From assembly GCA_030428945.1 (NCBI GenBank), contig JAUIEC010000012.1, forward strand, positions 62,001 to 126,000: DNA of 64,000 bases. Direction: 5' to 3'. A model generated the notes under the pieces. It had not been told where the DNA came from. It saw only the letters and a list, made by a program, of their open reading frames with translations, and searched no databases. This document shows, piece after piece, positions 52,329-61,290 of this stretch (positions within the stretch are counted from its first letter, which is position 1; each line of letters opens with the position of its first letter). Position numbers and translations under genes: made by a program. Source of the DNA: Phycisphaerae bacterium. GTDB taxonomy: Bacteria > Planctomycetota > Phycisphaerae > UBA1845 > Fen-1342.

Positions 52329-52832
52329 TCAGTTCAGCAGATCGTCCGAGTGCAGCAGCGTGTCGATCCGCCAGCGGGTGTCGGCGATCTCCTGGCGGTG
52401 CCGCTTGAGCGTGGCGGTCACGGCCGGATCCACCGCCCGCTGCAGGGCCTCTTCGTACAGGTCGGCCATGTGTTTCTCGCCGCGGCGAGCCTCGAGCAGA
52501 ACGACCTGCGGGTAACCGAGGTTGATCGTCGCCCGGGCCGCGATCCAGCCCCGGTGCAGCATGCCGAGAAGCGTGCCGCGTTCGGGCACCGGGGCGTTGC
52601 GATCCTCGAGGATGCCGGCCAGGTCGCGGGCGTGGTCAGCCCGACGCTGCGCGGCCGAGGAGAGCAGTTGCCGGACCGAGTCGCCGTCGACCACGTCCGC
52701 GGCCTCGCCGAGTCGCTGCTCGCTGTCGATCGTCAGACGGGCGATGTCCTGGAGGACGCCGACGAGGGGCGGCCGCTGCTGACGCAGGGGTTCGGGGGTC
52801 AGTGAACTGCGGGTTTGCTGCGGGACAGTCAT
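52329..52832 (-). CDS. PA2169-family (DUF2383) four-helix-bundle protein
   Basis: Protein of 167 residues. The helix pattern LQDIARLTIDSEQRLGEAADVV, LLSSAAQRRADHARDLAGIL and VVLLEARRGEKHMADLYEEALQ is that of the ferritin-like PA2169 family. AAAGGAG lies about 12 nt upstream of the ATG. Family members are small stress-induced proteins without an established reaction; a metal site is possible given repeated Glu/His on helix faces. It is co-directional with the BON gene 21 nt on. No strong promoter box is seen in the 91 nt between it and the histidine kinase gene. Confidence 0.82.
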   Translation of the reverse strand: MTVPQQTRSSLTPEPLRQQRPPLVGVLQDIARLTIDSEQRLGEAADVVDGDSVRQLLSSAAQRRADHARDLAGILEDRNAPVPERGTLLGMLHRGWIAARATINLGYPQVVLLEARRGEKHMADLYEEALQRAVDPAVTATLKRHRQEIADTRWRIDTLLHSDDLLN

Positions 52833-52923
52833 CTTGCTGGTACTCCTTTCGAAACGCTCTGTTTACGAAAAGAAGTATGCCCGGTCGGACTGAAGGACGT
52901 TTGAGAAGCGGATTACAGTTTGT

Positions 52924-54294
52924 TCAGGTCGCGGCCGGAAGGCTGACCAGGAACGTGCTGCCGCTGCCGAGGTGGCTCTCCACCCGGACCCCGCCACCGT
53001 GCAGGCGGGCGATGCTGCGGACGATCGCGAGGCCGAGACCGCTGGCGCCGGAACGCTGGCTGGAGGCGCCCTGTACGAAGGGATCGAAGATCTGGGGGAT
53101 CATCTCGGCCGCGATGCCGGGTCCGCGATCGGCGACCCGGATGACGATCTGGTCGGCGGTGGCGTCGAGTCCGATCGACACGACCGCGTCGGCCGGGGAG
53201 TGGCGGATCGCGTTGCGGACCAGGTTTTCGACCATGCTGATCAGCAGGTCGGGGTCGCCGCGGACCTCGGGTTCACTGGCCTGGGCACTGACGAAGCTGG
53301 GGACCAGCCGCACGCCGCGCTCCGCGGCCGACTGTCGGCAGCGGGCCAGGACCTGGACGACGACGTCTTCGAGCGACACCAGGCGGGCGTTGCGCAGGGC
53401 GTCGTGGTGCTGGCCGCGGCTGAGGATCAGGAAGCCGTCGACGATCCGCTGCATGTGTCGCAGTTCGGCCTGGAGCGCGTCGGCGAGGGCTCCGTCGCTG
53501 AAGTCCGCGCGACGGGTCTGCAGGCGGCCGGAGAGGATCGCCAGCGGTGTCTTCAGTTCGTGCGCGACGCGTCCGACGAACTGCCGCTGGTTCTGGAACT
53601 GGGATTCGAGCCGGGCGGCCATCCGGTTGTAGGCTTCGACCAGTTCGTGCAGTTCGTCCTCGCGAGTCGGCAGGGGCAGTTGCCGGTCGAGGTCGGCCGC
53701 GGAAGCCTGGCGGAGGTGGCGGGTAACGGTGGTCAGGGGTTCGAGGCCCCGTCGCAGGATCCACCAGGAGAGCAGCGCGGTCGCGGCGATGGCGAGCAGC
53801 GCCAGCAGGGCCAGCATGATGCGGGTCTGTCCGAGCGTGTCGTCGAGGGTGGCCAGCGAACTGGCGACGCGCAGGGTGCCTCCGTCGGGCAGGGCGCGGG
53901 AGACGACCAGGAATGGTTCGTCGGGTCGCGCCGCGATGATGCCGGCGGGGACGCGCTGGAGCGGGCGGGAGGTTGCGGGGATCGGCGTGCCGCGCAGCCC
54001 GGGCGAGGTGACGGCGGGTTCGCCCGGGATGTCGACGCTGAGGAGCAGGCCGTTCTGTTCGAAGGGATCGAGTGCCAGGGACCAGCGTCCGCGCGGGGTC
54101 TCGGCGGCGGTCTTCTCGCGGACGAGTTCGTGGGCCCGCAGGACGCTCTCGGCGCGGCGCTGCAGCGCGGTGGCGAAACGGGTCCGGAGCCGGCTCTCGA
54201 GCAACTGGTCGAGGGTGACGATCAGGCCGGCCTGGACCAGGCCAAGCACCGCGACGAGCGTCAGCGTCAGCCTGGTGGAGATGCGGCGGAACAT
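52924..54294 (-). CDS. Two-component sensor histidine kinase
   Basis: Protein of 456 residues. Two membrane helices (about 10-30, and ALLALLAIAATALLSWWI near 165-185) flank a periplasmic sensor of about 135 residues. HAMP follows, then the phosphoacceptor H245 in VAHELKTPLAI. ATP-binding boxes are NLVRNAIRHSP (N), VADRGPGIA (G1) and GLGLAIVRSIARLHGG (G2). It starts 5 nt after the response regulator stop, a standard OmpR-type pair. The sensed signal is unknown; the periplasmic loop shows no known domain. Confidence 0.95.
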   Translation of the reverse strand: MFRRISTRLTLTLVAVLGLVQAGLIVTLDQLLESRLRTRFATALQRRAESVLRAHELVREKTAAETPRGRWSLALDPFEQNGLLLSVDIPGEPAVTSPGLRGTPIPATSRPLQRVPAGIIAARPDEPFLVVSRALPDGGTLRVASSLATLDDTLGQTRIMLALLALLAIAATALLSWWILRRGLEPLTTVTRHLRQASAADLDRQLPLPTREDELHELVEAYNRMAARLESQFQNQRQFVGRVAHELKTPLAILSGRLQTRRADFSDGALADALQAELRHMQRIVDGFLILSRGQHHDALRNARLVSLEDVVVQVLARCRQSAAERGVRLVPSFVSAQASEPEVRGDPDLLISMVENLVRNAIRHSPADAVVSIGLDATADQIVIRVADRGPGIAAEMIPQIFDPFVQGASSQRSGASGLGLAIVRSIARLHGGGVRVESHLGSGSTFLVSLPAAT

Positions 54295-54299
54295 GCGTG

Positions 54300-54986
54300 T
54301 CAGGCGGCCGGCGGGCCGGTCTCACTGAGGACGTACCCCGTGCCGATCACCGTGTGCAGCAGCGGCAGGTCGTGGTCGCGATCGATCTTTCCGCGGAGCC
54401 GCGAGACGTAGACCTCGATGACGTTGCTCTCGTCTTCGAACGTCAGGCCCCAGACCTTCTCGCCGATCATGGCGCGGGTCTGGACCCGGTCGCGGTTGCG
54501 CATCAGGTGTTCGAGCAGGGCGAATTCGCGGGCGGTCAGTCCGATCTCCTGGCCGCCGCGGCGCGCGACGCGCTGCAGCAGGTCGAGTTCGAGATCGGCG
54601 ACGCGCAGGACGACACCTTCGTCCTCGGTTCCGCGCCGCAGGAGGGCCCGCACGCGGGCGAGCAGTTCCTCGACCTCGAACGGCTTGGTCAGATAGTCGT
54701 CCGCTCCGGCGTCGAGTCCGGCAATCTTGTCCTCGGTGTCGGCCAGGGCGGTCAGCATCAGGATCGGCGTGTCGACGCGGCGGCGACGGAGGTTGCGGGT
54801 CAGTTCGACGCCGTCGTGCCCGGGCAGCATGATGTCGAGCAGGACCAGGTCGTAGTCGCCGGTCGCGGCCCGCTCCTCGCCCTTGCGGCCGTCGAGTTCG
54901 GCATCGACCTGGTAGCCCTGGTCGGTGAGCGCCCGGGTGAGAATCTCGGACAGGTCCGGGTTGTCTTCGATGACGAGCATTCGCAT
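54300..54986 (-). CDS. OmpR/PhoB-family response regulator
   Basis: ATG 54986 gives 228 residues. The receiver domain has acidic ED at 7-8, phosphoacceptor D51 in VLLDIMLPG, T in MLTALAD and K in YLTKPFE. The C-terminal winged helix has LTAREFALLEHLMRN and VIEVYVSRLRGKID. Pair partner of the adjacent kinase. The promoter at 54993-55021 ends 6 nt before the ATG and no SD is present. Confidence 0.95.
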   Translation of the reverse strand: MRMLVIEDNPDLSEILTRALTDQGYQVDAELDGRKGEERAATGDYDLVLLDIMLPGHDGVELTRNLRRRRVDTPILMLTALADTEDKIAGLDAGADDYLTKPFEVEELLARVRALLRRGTEDEGVVLRVADLELDLLQRVARRGGQEIGLTAREFALLEHLMRNRDRVQTRAMIGEKVWGLTFEDESNVIEVYVSRLRGKIDRDHDLPLLHTVIGTGYVLSETGPPAA

Positions 54987-54992
54987 GCCGCG

Positions 54993-55021
54993 ATGGCACA
55001 CGGAATGCGGGCGAATGTCAA
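54993..55021 (-). promoter_or_regulatory. Promoter of the response regulator-kinase operon, leaderless geometry
   Basis: Minus strand perfect TTGACA (55021-55016), 17 bp, TGCCAT (54998-54993), then 6 nt to the ATG. Confidence 0.5.
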
Positions 55022-55043
55022 CCGGACGGCGGCGAAGGCGGTC

Positions 55044-57386
55044 TCAGGAGCACTGGGTCCCGTAGACCGCGAGCAGCGTCGCCAGGTCCGCCAGGTCGAC
55101 ATCACCGTCGCCATCCGTATCGCCCTGCGCGACGGTCGCCCCGGACGGCAGGCCGAAGTTGGCGAGCAGTGTTGCCAGGTCGCTGAGGTCGATCCGGCAG
55201 TCGCAGTTCGTGTCGGCCACGCAACCCTGGCAGACGATCAGCCGGGCGGCCGGCGGGATCGCGGTGCCGCAGGCGTTGTCGAGCACGCAGTCGTAGTCGC
55301 CCTGGTCGGCCGGATCGGTCGAGAAGATCTGGAGCGTATCGGAGAAGGCGCCGACGATCAGCGATCCGTTTCCGGTCAGCCCGTTGGTGAGCGGCACGCC
55401 GTCCCGCCGCCACTGGTAGCTGCTGATGCCGGTCGCGCTGATCGAGAACGTCGCGTTGCCTCCGGGGCAGACGGCGACGTCGTCGGCCGGCGCGATCGCG
55501 TCAAACCCCGGGCGGGTCAGTTCCCAGACGCCGGTGTTCGGGTAGATGGTCGCGCCGCCCAGTCGCCAGAGCCGATCGCCGCTGAAGTCGAGTCGCGCGC
55601 AGTCCGGGTTCGCGTCGACCCGCGCCAGGGCCGTCGGTGCGGCCGGGTCGGAGATGTCGACGAAGATGATCTCGCTGAACTGCTGCGAGTCGTCGAAGAT
55701 CGCGAGCACGTCGTCATCCGCCGCGAGCGCCGTCGGTGTCAGGATCGTCTCGTCGTACGAGCCGACCAGCATCGGGATCGGCGGGCTCGACAGGTCATAC
55801 AGGTCGACCTGCAGCAGGTCGTGGTTCGACAGGCACAGGACGCCCTCCTGGACCGCGATTTCGACCGGCGGGTCGACGACGTTGAACTCGTGTTCGATCT
55901 GCGGGGCGGCCGGATTGGTGAACGAGACGATGTAGGTGTCGCCGAAGGTCGAAACACAGGCGTGGTTGCCGAGCAGCGCGATGTACCGCACGGACCCGGT
56001 GTTCGGTGGCGAGACCGGGTCGAGGTCGACCGAGCCGAGCGAGGTCGGCTGGGTCGGGTCGCTGATGTCGAAGACCTCGACCAGGCTGCCGAGCTGCCCG
56101 ACGAGCGCGTAGTCCGCGCTGCAGGCCACGGCGGTCCCAAGTTCGAGCGTGACGGCCGAGCCGACCTCGGCCGCCCCGCCGGGCGCGTCCAGGTCAATCA
56201 GCACCAGTTCGTCATCCACCAGCAGGCAGACGATGTCACCGGCCAGGTCGACATCCTGGAGGAAATCGCCGACGTAGGTCAGGCCCGGAAGTTCCACGGC
56301 CGCACCGGGCTGGCTGGTGTCGTAGACGCGCAGGCGGTCGGCCTCGGTGACGACGAGCCGGTCGCTGCCGGCGGCCAGGTCCGAGGGTCGGATCGGCTCG
56401 CGCGTGACGAGCCAGTCGCGCACGGGGTTGTTCGGGTCGGCGGCGTTCCACTGTTCGAGCCAGCCGGAGGAACCCGCCATCAGGATCCGCGTGTTGGCGG
56501 CCTGCTGATCGACCATCGACACCGGAATGTCGCCACGGAGCGTCGGGGCGGTCGGCGTGCTGACGTCCCAGATGTCGGTTCCGGATTCGCTGACGAACAG
56601 CAGCCCGCCGGCGTTGTTGAGGGCAATCGACGAGAGCGAGCCGGCGCCGATCAGGCTCTGGGCGGTCGGCGCGGCGGGGTTCGAGATGTCGGCCACGTCG
56701 ATGACCGGGAAGTCGCGCCGCACCGCCACGAGCGTGTCGCCGCCGACATCCATGTCGAGGAACGGAATGCCGAAGAAGTAGGTCGTGATCCAGGAGGGTG
56801 CGGCGGGCGTGCTGACATCGACGATCTGCACGCCGCTGTGGGTGCTGAGGTAGAGCGTGCCGTCCTGCACCTGAAGCTGTCCGACGTACGCGGCCGCGGG
56901 GGCGTACGTGGCCACCAGCGCCGGGACCGCGGGATTCGAGACGTCGACGATGAAGACGTCGTGCGATCCGCCGATGTCCTCGCACAGGAAGACGTGGTCG
57001 TTCTCGTACGCAATCAGGTTCGGCGCGTCGACAAACGGCATGGTCGCGGCGACGAACGGGCTGCTTCCGCTGGTCGCGTCGACCACGATCAGTCCCGAGT
57101 TGCGGGCCGCCACGTAGGCGTAGTCACCGGAGGCGGCCACGGCCCAGAAGTGATCGCCGGGGGCCAGCACCGAGCCGAGTTCGAGCGGCACGGACGCACC
57201 GCCGGGGGTGTCGTAGACGAACAGTTCGTCACCGAAGACGGCGTAGGTTCGATCCGCGCTGCGCGCCACGCGGGCGGCCGCGCCGCCGTAGTGCTCCAGC
57301 AGGTCGACATCGCACTGCCCGAAGGCCGGGCCCGCGGTCAGCATGGCCAGCGTCATGCACAGAATCGTTCCCGTTGCCCGCAGCAT
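55044..57386 (-). CDS. LVIVD beta-propeller protein with Ig-like domain and dockerin-type repeat
   Basis: ATG 57386 (780 residues) has AGGAGGG 6 nt upstream and opens a signal peptide (TLAMLTAGPAFGQ). About ten LVIVD-type repeats (GLIVVDATSG, VFIVDVSNPAVPALVATY, VQIVDVSTPAAPSWITTY, VEVFDISDPTQPTSLGS) make one or two propellers. An Ig-like module (about 640-720, SSYQWRRDGVPLTNG) follows. The end carries two calcium-type dockerin repeats, DTNCDCRIDLSDLATLLANF and DTDGDGDVDLADLATLLAVY. This is common in Phycisphaerae surface or secreted proteins and helps place the organism. Divergent from the Lon-like gene. Function unknown; adhesion or display is likely. Confidence 0.88.
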   Translation of the reverse strand: MLRATGTILCMTLAMLTAGPAFGQCDVDLLEHYGGAAARVARSADRTYAVFGDELFVYDTPGGASVPLELGSVLAPGDHFWAVAASGDYAYVAARNSGLIVVDATSGSSPFVAATMPFVDAPNLIAYENDHVFLCEDIGGSHDVFIVDVSNPAVPALVATYAPAAAYVGQLQVQDGTLYLSTHSGVQIVDVSTPAAPSWITTYFFGIPFLDMDVGGDTLVAVRRDFPVIDVADISNPAAPTAQSLIGAGSLSSIALNNAGGLLFVSESGTDIWDVSTPTAPTLRGDIPVSMVDQQAANTRILMAGSSGWLEQWNAADPNNPVRDWLVTREPIRPSDLAAGSDRLVVTEADRLRVYDTSQPGAAVELPGLTYVGDFLQDVDLAGDIVCLLVDDELVLIDLDAPGGAAEVGSAVTLELGTAVACSADYALVGQLGSLVEVFDISDPTQPTSLGSVDLDPVSPPNTGSVRYIALLGNHACVSTFGDTYIVSFTNPAAPQIEHEFNVVDPPVEIAVQEGVLCLSNHDLLQVDLYDLSSPPIPMLVGSYDETILTPTALAADDDVLAIFDDSQQFSEIIFVDISDPAAPTALARVDANPDCARLDFSGDRLWRLGGATIYPNTGVWELTRPGFDAIAPADDVAVCPGGNATFSISATGISSYQWRRDGVPLTNGLTGNGSLIVGAFSDTLQIFSTDPADQGDYDCVLDNACGTAIPPAARLIVCQGCVADTNCDCRIDLSDLATLLANFGLPSGATVAQGDTDGDGDVDLADLATLLAVYGTQCS

Positions 57387-57434
57387 GGTTTCCCTCCTGT
57401 CGCATCCAACGCGAACCGGATGACGTGAACCGTT

Positions 57435-57440
57435 ATCGTA
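57435..57440 (-). promoter_or_regulatory. Candidate -10 box of the LVIVD gene
   Basis: GGCTACGATAAC on the minus strand, about 50 nt before the ATG. It is the same GGCTACGATA as upstream of mmsA. No good -35 box. Confidence 0.3.
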
Positions 57441-57547
57441 GCCGTCGCGGTCGGGCTGCCCCAGAAAAAACCGGCCGCGGCGGCTCGTCCGCGGGGGCTT
57501 TCGTCTCTGCACGGTTTCCGCCATGATGCGGGCGGGAGGAACCACGC

Positions 57548-60010
57548 ATGCATGCTTCCGACGGGATTCCGGCCGCAGGTCAGTCGCACGCCGCGCCGGA
57601 TCCCCTGCCGACCGACGCGCTTCGCTGGTGTTGCGATCTTGACGAACTCGGCTTCGAGACGACCGCTGACGTCAAGCCGCTGTTCGGGGTGGTCGGGCAG
57701 GACGACGCGGTCGAGGCGCTCCGTTTCGGGCTGGAGACCAACGCGCCCGGACAGAACATCTTCGTCCGCGGTCTGAGCGGAACCGGACGGATGACCCTGC
57801 TGCAGACGCTGCTCGAGGAGATTCGCCCGAGTTGCCCGCTGACGCGCGATCGCTGCTACGTGCACAACTTCAGCCATCCGGACCGTCCGCGCCTGATCAC
57901 CCTGGCGGCCGGACAGGGCCAGGCCTTTCGCCGGCGGATCGACAGCCTGGCGGGCTTCATCCGGGACCACCTGGGTCCGGCGCTGTCGAGCGACGCGCTG
58001 AAGACGCGGCGGGCGGCGATCGAGGCGGCCTCGGAGAAGGAATTCCAGACCGTGATGAAGCCCTTCAACGAGGCCCTGGCCGAGGCCGGGCTGGGGCTGG
58101 TTTCGCGGCAGGTCGGGCCGATCACGCAGGCGGCGATTCTGCCGCTGATCGACGGCAAGCCGGTCCCCCCCGAGGAGTTCGCGACGCTCGTTTCGGAGGG
58201 TCAGATCAGCCAGGAGCAGGCCCGGCAGTTGCAGGAGAAGCAGTCGACCTTCGAGCAGCAACTGGCGACGATCAGCGAGAAGACCAACGACATTCGCCGC
58301 CGGCACGAGCAGGCCGTGCGCGAACTGCTCGAAGAGAATGCCCGCACGCTGCTGAGCCGCTTCACGACCTCGATCACCGACGACTTTCCGACGCCGGCCG
58401 TGCGGACGTTCCTGGGCGAAATCGTCGACGACGTGCTGACCAACCGCCTGGCGACGCTGGGCAGCCAGGACGAGGAGAACGACGGGCTGTACGCGGTCAA
58501 CGTGGTGCTCGAACATCGCGAGAACGCGACCTGCCCGATCATCGTCGAGAACACGCCGACGATGCGCAAGCTGCTCGGCACGATGGACTACGAGTTCTCG
58601 CGCGACGGCGAGGCCCGCGCGACGCACGTCGGGATCTCGGCCGGTTCGCTGCTGCGGGCCGACGGCGGGTACCTGATCGTCGAAGCCCGCGACCTGCTGT
58701 CCGAACCGGGCGGCTGGAAGGTGCTGGTGCGCACGCTGCGGACCGGGCAACTCGAGATCGCGCCGACCGAGGCGATCTTCCCCTGGCCGAACCCGTCGCT
58801 GAAGCCCGAGCCGATCGATGTGAACATCAAGGTGATCCTGCTGGGCGACGCGGACATCTACTACCTGCTGGACGCGCACGACCCGGACTTCCCGCAACTG
58901 TTCAAGGTGCTGGCGGACTTCGACACGACCATCGGGCGCGACCGGGTCGGGCTCGAGTGCTACGCCGGCGTCCTGGCCCGCATCGCCCGCGACGAGGACC
59001 TGCCACCCTTCGCCCGCGGCGCCGTCGGCGCCCTGGCCGAACACGGGGCCCGCATCGCGGCCCGCCGCGGCAAGCTGACTACCCGTTTCGGCCGCCTGGC
59101 CGACATCGCCCGCGAGGCGGCCTTCGTCGCCGACAAGGCCGGCCGGGCGGTGGTCTCGGACGGCGACGTGCACGAAGCGATTCGACGGACGAAGCGGCGG
59201 GCGGACCTGCCGGCCCGGCGTTTCCGCGAGTACCTGGCGGACGGGACGATCCGGATTCACACGCGCGGTACGGCCGTCGGCCAGATCAACGGCCTGGCGG
59301 TGCTGGAGGCCGGGCAGTTGATGTACGGCTTCCCGGCCCGGATCACGGCGACGATCGGCCCGGGCACGGCCGGGGTGATCAACATCGAGCGCGAGGCGGC
59401 CCTGAGCGGCGCGATTCACACGAAGGGGTTCTACATCCTGGGCGGTCTGCTGCGCTGGCTGCTGCGGACCGATCACCCGCTGGCGTTCAACGCGTCGATC
59501 GCGTTCGAGCAGAGCTACGGCGGCATTGACGGCGACTCGGCCTCGGGCGCGGAGATCTGCTGCCTGCTGAGCGCGCTGACCAACGTGCCGCTGCGGCAGG
59601 ACCTGGCGATGACCGGCGCGATCGACCAGGTCGGGCACATCCTGCCGATCGGCGGCGTCAACGAAAAGATCGAGGGCTTCTTCGACGCCTGCCGCGATAC
59701 CGGCCTGAGCGGGACGCAGGGCGTGGTGATTCCGGCCGCGAACGCGGGTGACCTGATGCTGCGTCCGGACGTGGTCGAGGCCTGCGGCGCGGGGCAGTTC
59801 GGGGTCTACGCGGTCGGGACGATCCAGGAGGCGGTGTCGCTGTTCACCGGGATGCCGGCCGGTGCGGCGGGCCTGGACGGCAGCTATCCGGAGAACACGC
59901 TGCTGGGCCTGTGCGTGCGACGGGCGCGGGACTACTGGAAGATGGCGGCCCCGCACCTGCCCGGCCCGCGCTCGCAGACTGACGATACGGACCAGGAGGC
60001 GGCGCCGTAG
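57548..60010 (+). CDS. Lon-like AAA+ protease (AAA_32 / LonB-type family)
   Basis: Protein of 820 residues; GGGAGGA lies 8 nt before the ATG. The family opening FGVVGQDDAVEALRFGLETNAPGQNIFVRG leads to the P-loop GLSGTGRMT, with Arg in the Walker lysine position as is usual in this family. A helical insertion (about 150-270) follows. Walker B/sensor region: LLRADGGYLIVEARDLL. The C-terminal Lon protease domain has S664 in IDGDSASGAEICCLLSAL and K707 in IGGVNEKIEGFF, the Ser-Lys dyad. It degrades proteins in the cytoplasm with ATP; substrates unknown. Stand-alone gene, divergent from the LVIVD gene. Confidence 0.92.
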   Translation: MHASDGIPAAGQSHAAPDPLPTDALRWCCDLDELGFETTADVKPLFGVVGQDDAVEALRFGLETNAPGQNIFVRGLSGTGRMTLLQTLLEEIRPSCPLTRDRCYVHNFSHPDRPRLITLAAGQGQAFRRRIDSLAGFIRDHLGPALSSDALKTRRAAIEAASEKEFQTVMKPFNEALAEAGLGLVSRQVGPITQAAILPLIDGKPVPPEEFATLVSEGQISQEQARQLQEKQSTFEQQLATISEKTNDIRRRHEQAVRELLEENARTLLSRFTTSITDDFPTPAVRTFLGEIVDDVLTNRLATLGSQDEENDGLYAVNVVLEHRENATCPIIVENTPTMRKLLGTMDYEFSRDGEARATHVGISAGSLLRADGGYLIVEARDLLSEPGGWKVLVRTLRTGQLEIAPTEAIFPWPNPSLKPEPIDVNIKVILLGDADIYYLLDAHDPDFPQLFKVLADFDTTIGRDRVGLECYAGVLARIARDEDLPPFARGAVGALAEHGARIAARRGKLTTRFGRLADIAREAAFVADKAGRAVVSDGDVHEAIRRTKRRADLPARRFREYLADGTIRIHTRGTAVGQINGLAVLEAGQLMYGFPARITATIGPGTAGVINIEREAALSGAIHTKGFYILGGLLRWLLRTDHPLAFNASIAFEQSYGGIDGDSASGAEICCLLSALTNVPLRQDLAMTGAIDQVGHILPIGGVNEKIEGFFDACRDTGLSGTQGVVIPAANAGDLMLRPDVVEACGAGQFGVYAVGTIQEAVSLFTGMPAGAAGLDGSYPENTLLGLCVRRARDYWKMAAPHLPGPRSQTDDTDQEAAP

Positions 60011-60095
60011 GTCCACTCCCGTCGCCGGCCGTCAGGGCGCAGCCCGTCGCGATCGAGGCGGGCGTCCCCTGCCCGCGTGTTGCCCGCTGACCTGC

Positions 60096-61178
60096 CTACT
60101 CGAAATCCCGGCTGCCGGGTCCCTTCTGCAGGCTACCGATCCAGCCGCGTCGGCGGAAGAAGACGACCATGCCGACGGCGACGATGATCATCAGCACGAG
60201 CAGCAGCGGGTAGGCCCAGGGAACGCGCAGTTCGGGCATGACTTCGAAGTTCATCCCGTAGATCCCGGCCATGAAGGTCAGCGGGATGAAGATGCTGGCC
60301 ATGATGGTGAGCACCTTCATCACTTCGTTCTGGCGGTTTCCGACGCTGGAGAGGTAGACGTCCATCAGTCCGCCGGTGAGTTCGCGGCAGGTCTCGATGG
60401 CGTCCATCAACTGCACGCAGTGGTCGTAGCAGTCGCGCAGGTAGACCCGGACGGTATCGGTGATGAACGGATTCTCGTCGCGGATCATCGCGTTGACGGC
60501 CTCGCGCTGCGGCCAGATCGCCCGGCGCAGGGCGAGCAGGTCGCGCTTGATCTGGTGGATCTTCTGGAGCAGCGCGGGCTGCGGGTCGAGCATGATCTCG
60601 TCTTCGAGCGCCTCGAGCTGTTCGCCGAAGCGTTCCATGATCGGGTAGTACCCGTCGATGACCGCGTCGAGCAGCGCGTAGGTCAGGTAGCTGGGGCCGC
60701 TGTTGCGGATGATCGCGCCACTCTTCCGAATCCGCGTGCGGACCGGATCGAAGACATCGCCGCTCTCCTCCTGGAAGGTCAGGACGTAGTTGGAGCCGAG
60801 GAACATCGCGACCTGCTCGCGTTCGATCCGACCATCGCGAAGCAGCGCCATCCGCGTGATACACAGCGTGTGCTCGTCGAACATCTCGACCTTCGGGCGT
60901 TGCGGGACGTTGACGACGTCCTCGAGCGCCAGCGGATGGATCGAGAACATCTCGGCGAACTCCCGCAGCACGTCGGCATCGCCCAGGCCCTGTACGTCGA
61001 TCCAGCAGACCGCGCCGTCCTCGAGCAGCGGCGCCAGTTCGGCCACGGCGTCGATGTCGCGTTCTTCAAGCTGCTCGCCGCGGTACTTCATCACGCGGAT
61101 CTTCGGAGGGACCGCCTGCTCGTGAATCACGAGCGTGCCCGGCTTGGCACCGACCGGCGGGTGAATCTTGCGGAACAT
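60096..61178 (-). CDS. corA: CorA-family magnesium/cobalt transporter
   Basis: ATG 61178 (360 residues) is chosen because family homology starts at MFRKIHPPVGAKPGTLVIHE and AGGAG lies 7 nt upstream. A large N-terminal cytoplasmic alpha/beta domain includes MFSIHPLALEDVVNVPQRPK and a long helix, then two C-terminal membrane helices with the selectivity signature YGMNF (GMN at 308-310). It forms a pentameric Mg2+ channel in the inner membrane. It lies 112 nt downstream of the GH38 gene on the same strand; a weak TTGCCA-N17-CAAGAT at 61268-61240 may drive it alone. Confidence 0.95.
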   Translation of the reverse strand: MFRKIHPPVGAKPGTLVIHEQAVPPKIRVMKYRGEQLEERDIDAVAELAPLLEDGAVCWIDVQGLGDADVLREFAEMFSIHPLALEDVVNVPQRPKVEMFDEHTLCITRMALLRDGRIEREQVAMFLGSNYVLTFQEESGDVFDPVRTRIRKSGAIIRNSGPSYLTYALLDAVIDGYYPIMERFGEQLEALEDEIMLDPQPALLQKIHQIKRDLLALRRAIWPQREAVNAMIRDENPFITDTVRVYLRDCYDHCVQLMDAIETCRELTGGLMDVYLSSVGNRQNEVMKVLTIMASIFIPLTFMAGIYGMNFEVMPELRVPWAYPLLLVLMIIVAVGMVVFFRRRGWIGSLQKGPGSRDFE

Positions 61179-61290
61179 GCTCCGGCTCCTGGACCCGGCT
61201 GCGGACCGCGGCCGACACGTCGCCGGCCGCCGAGGCCGCATCTTGGGCGGTGGCGACGCCTGTGGCAATCCCCGCGCGCTTCGCGCCGGC

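Noticed and set aside
54297..57428. 1043-residue open frame on the plus strand across the response regulator and LVIVD genes
   Set aside because: Low-complexity Arg/Asp/Val/Gly translation, antisense to two well-recognised proteins.
57548..60010. Walker A lysine replaced by arginine in the Lon-like protein as a broken ATPase
   Set aside because: G-x-x-G-T-G-R-T-type loops are usual in this Lon-related family, so it is not an anomaly.
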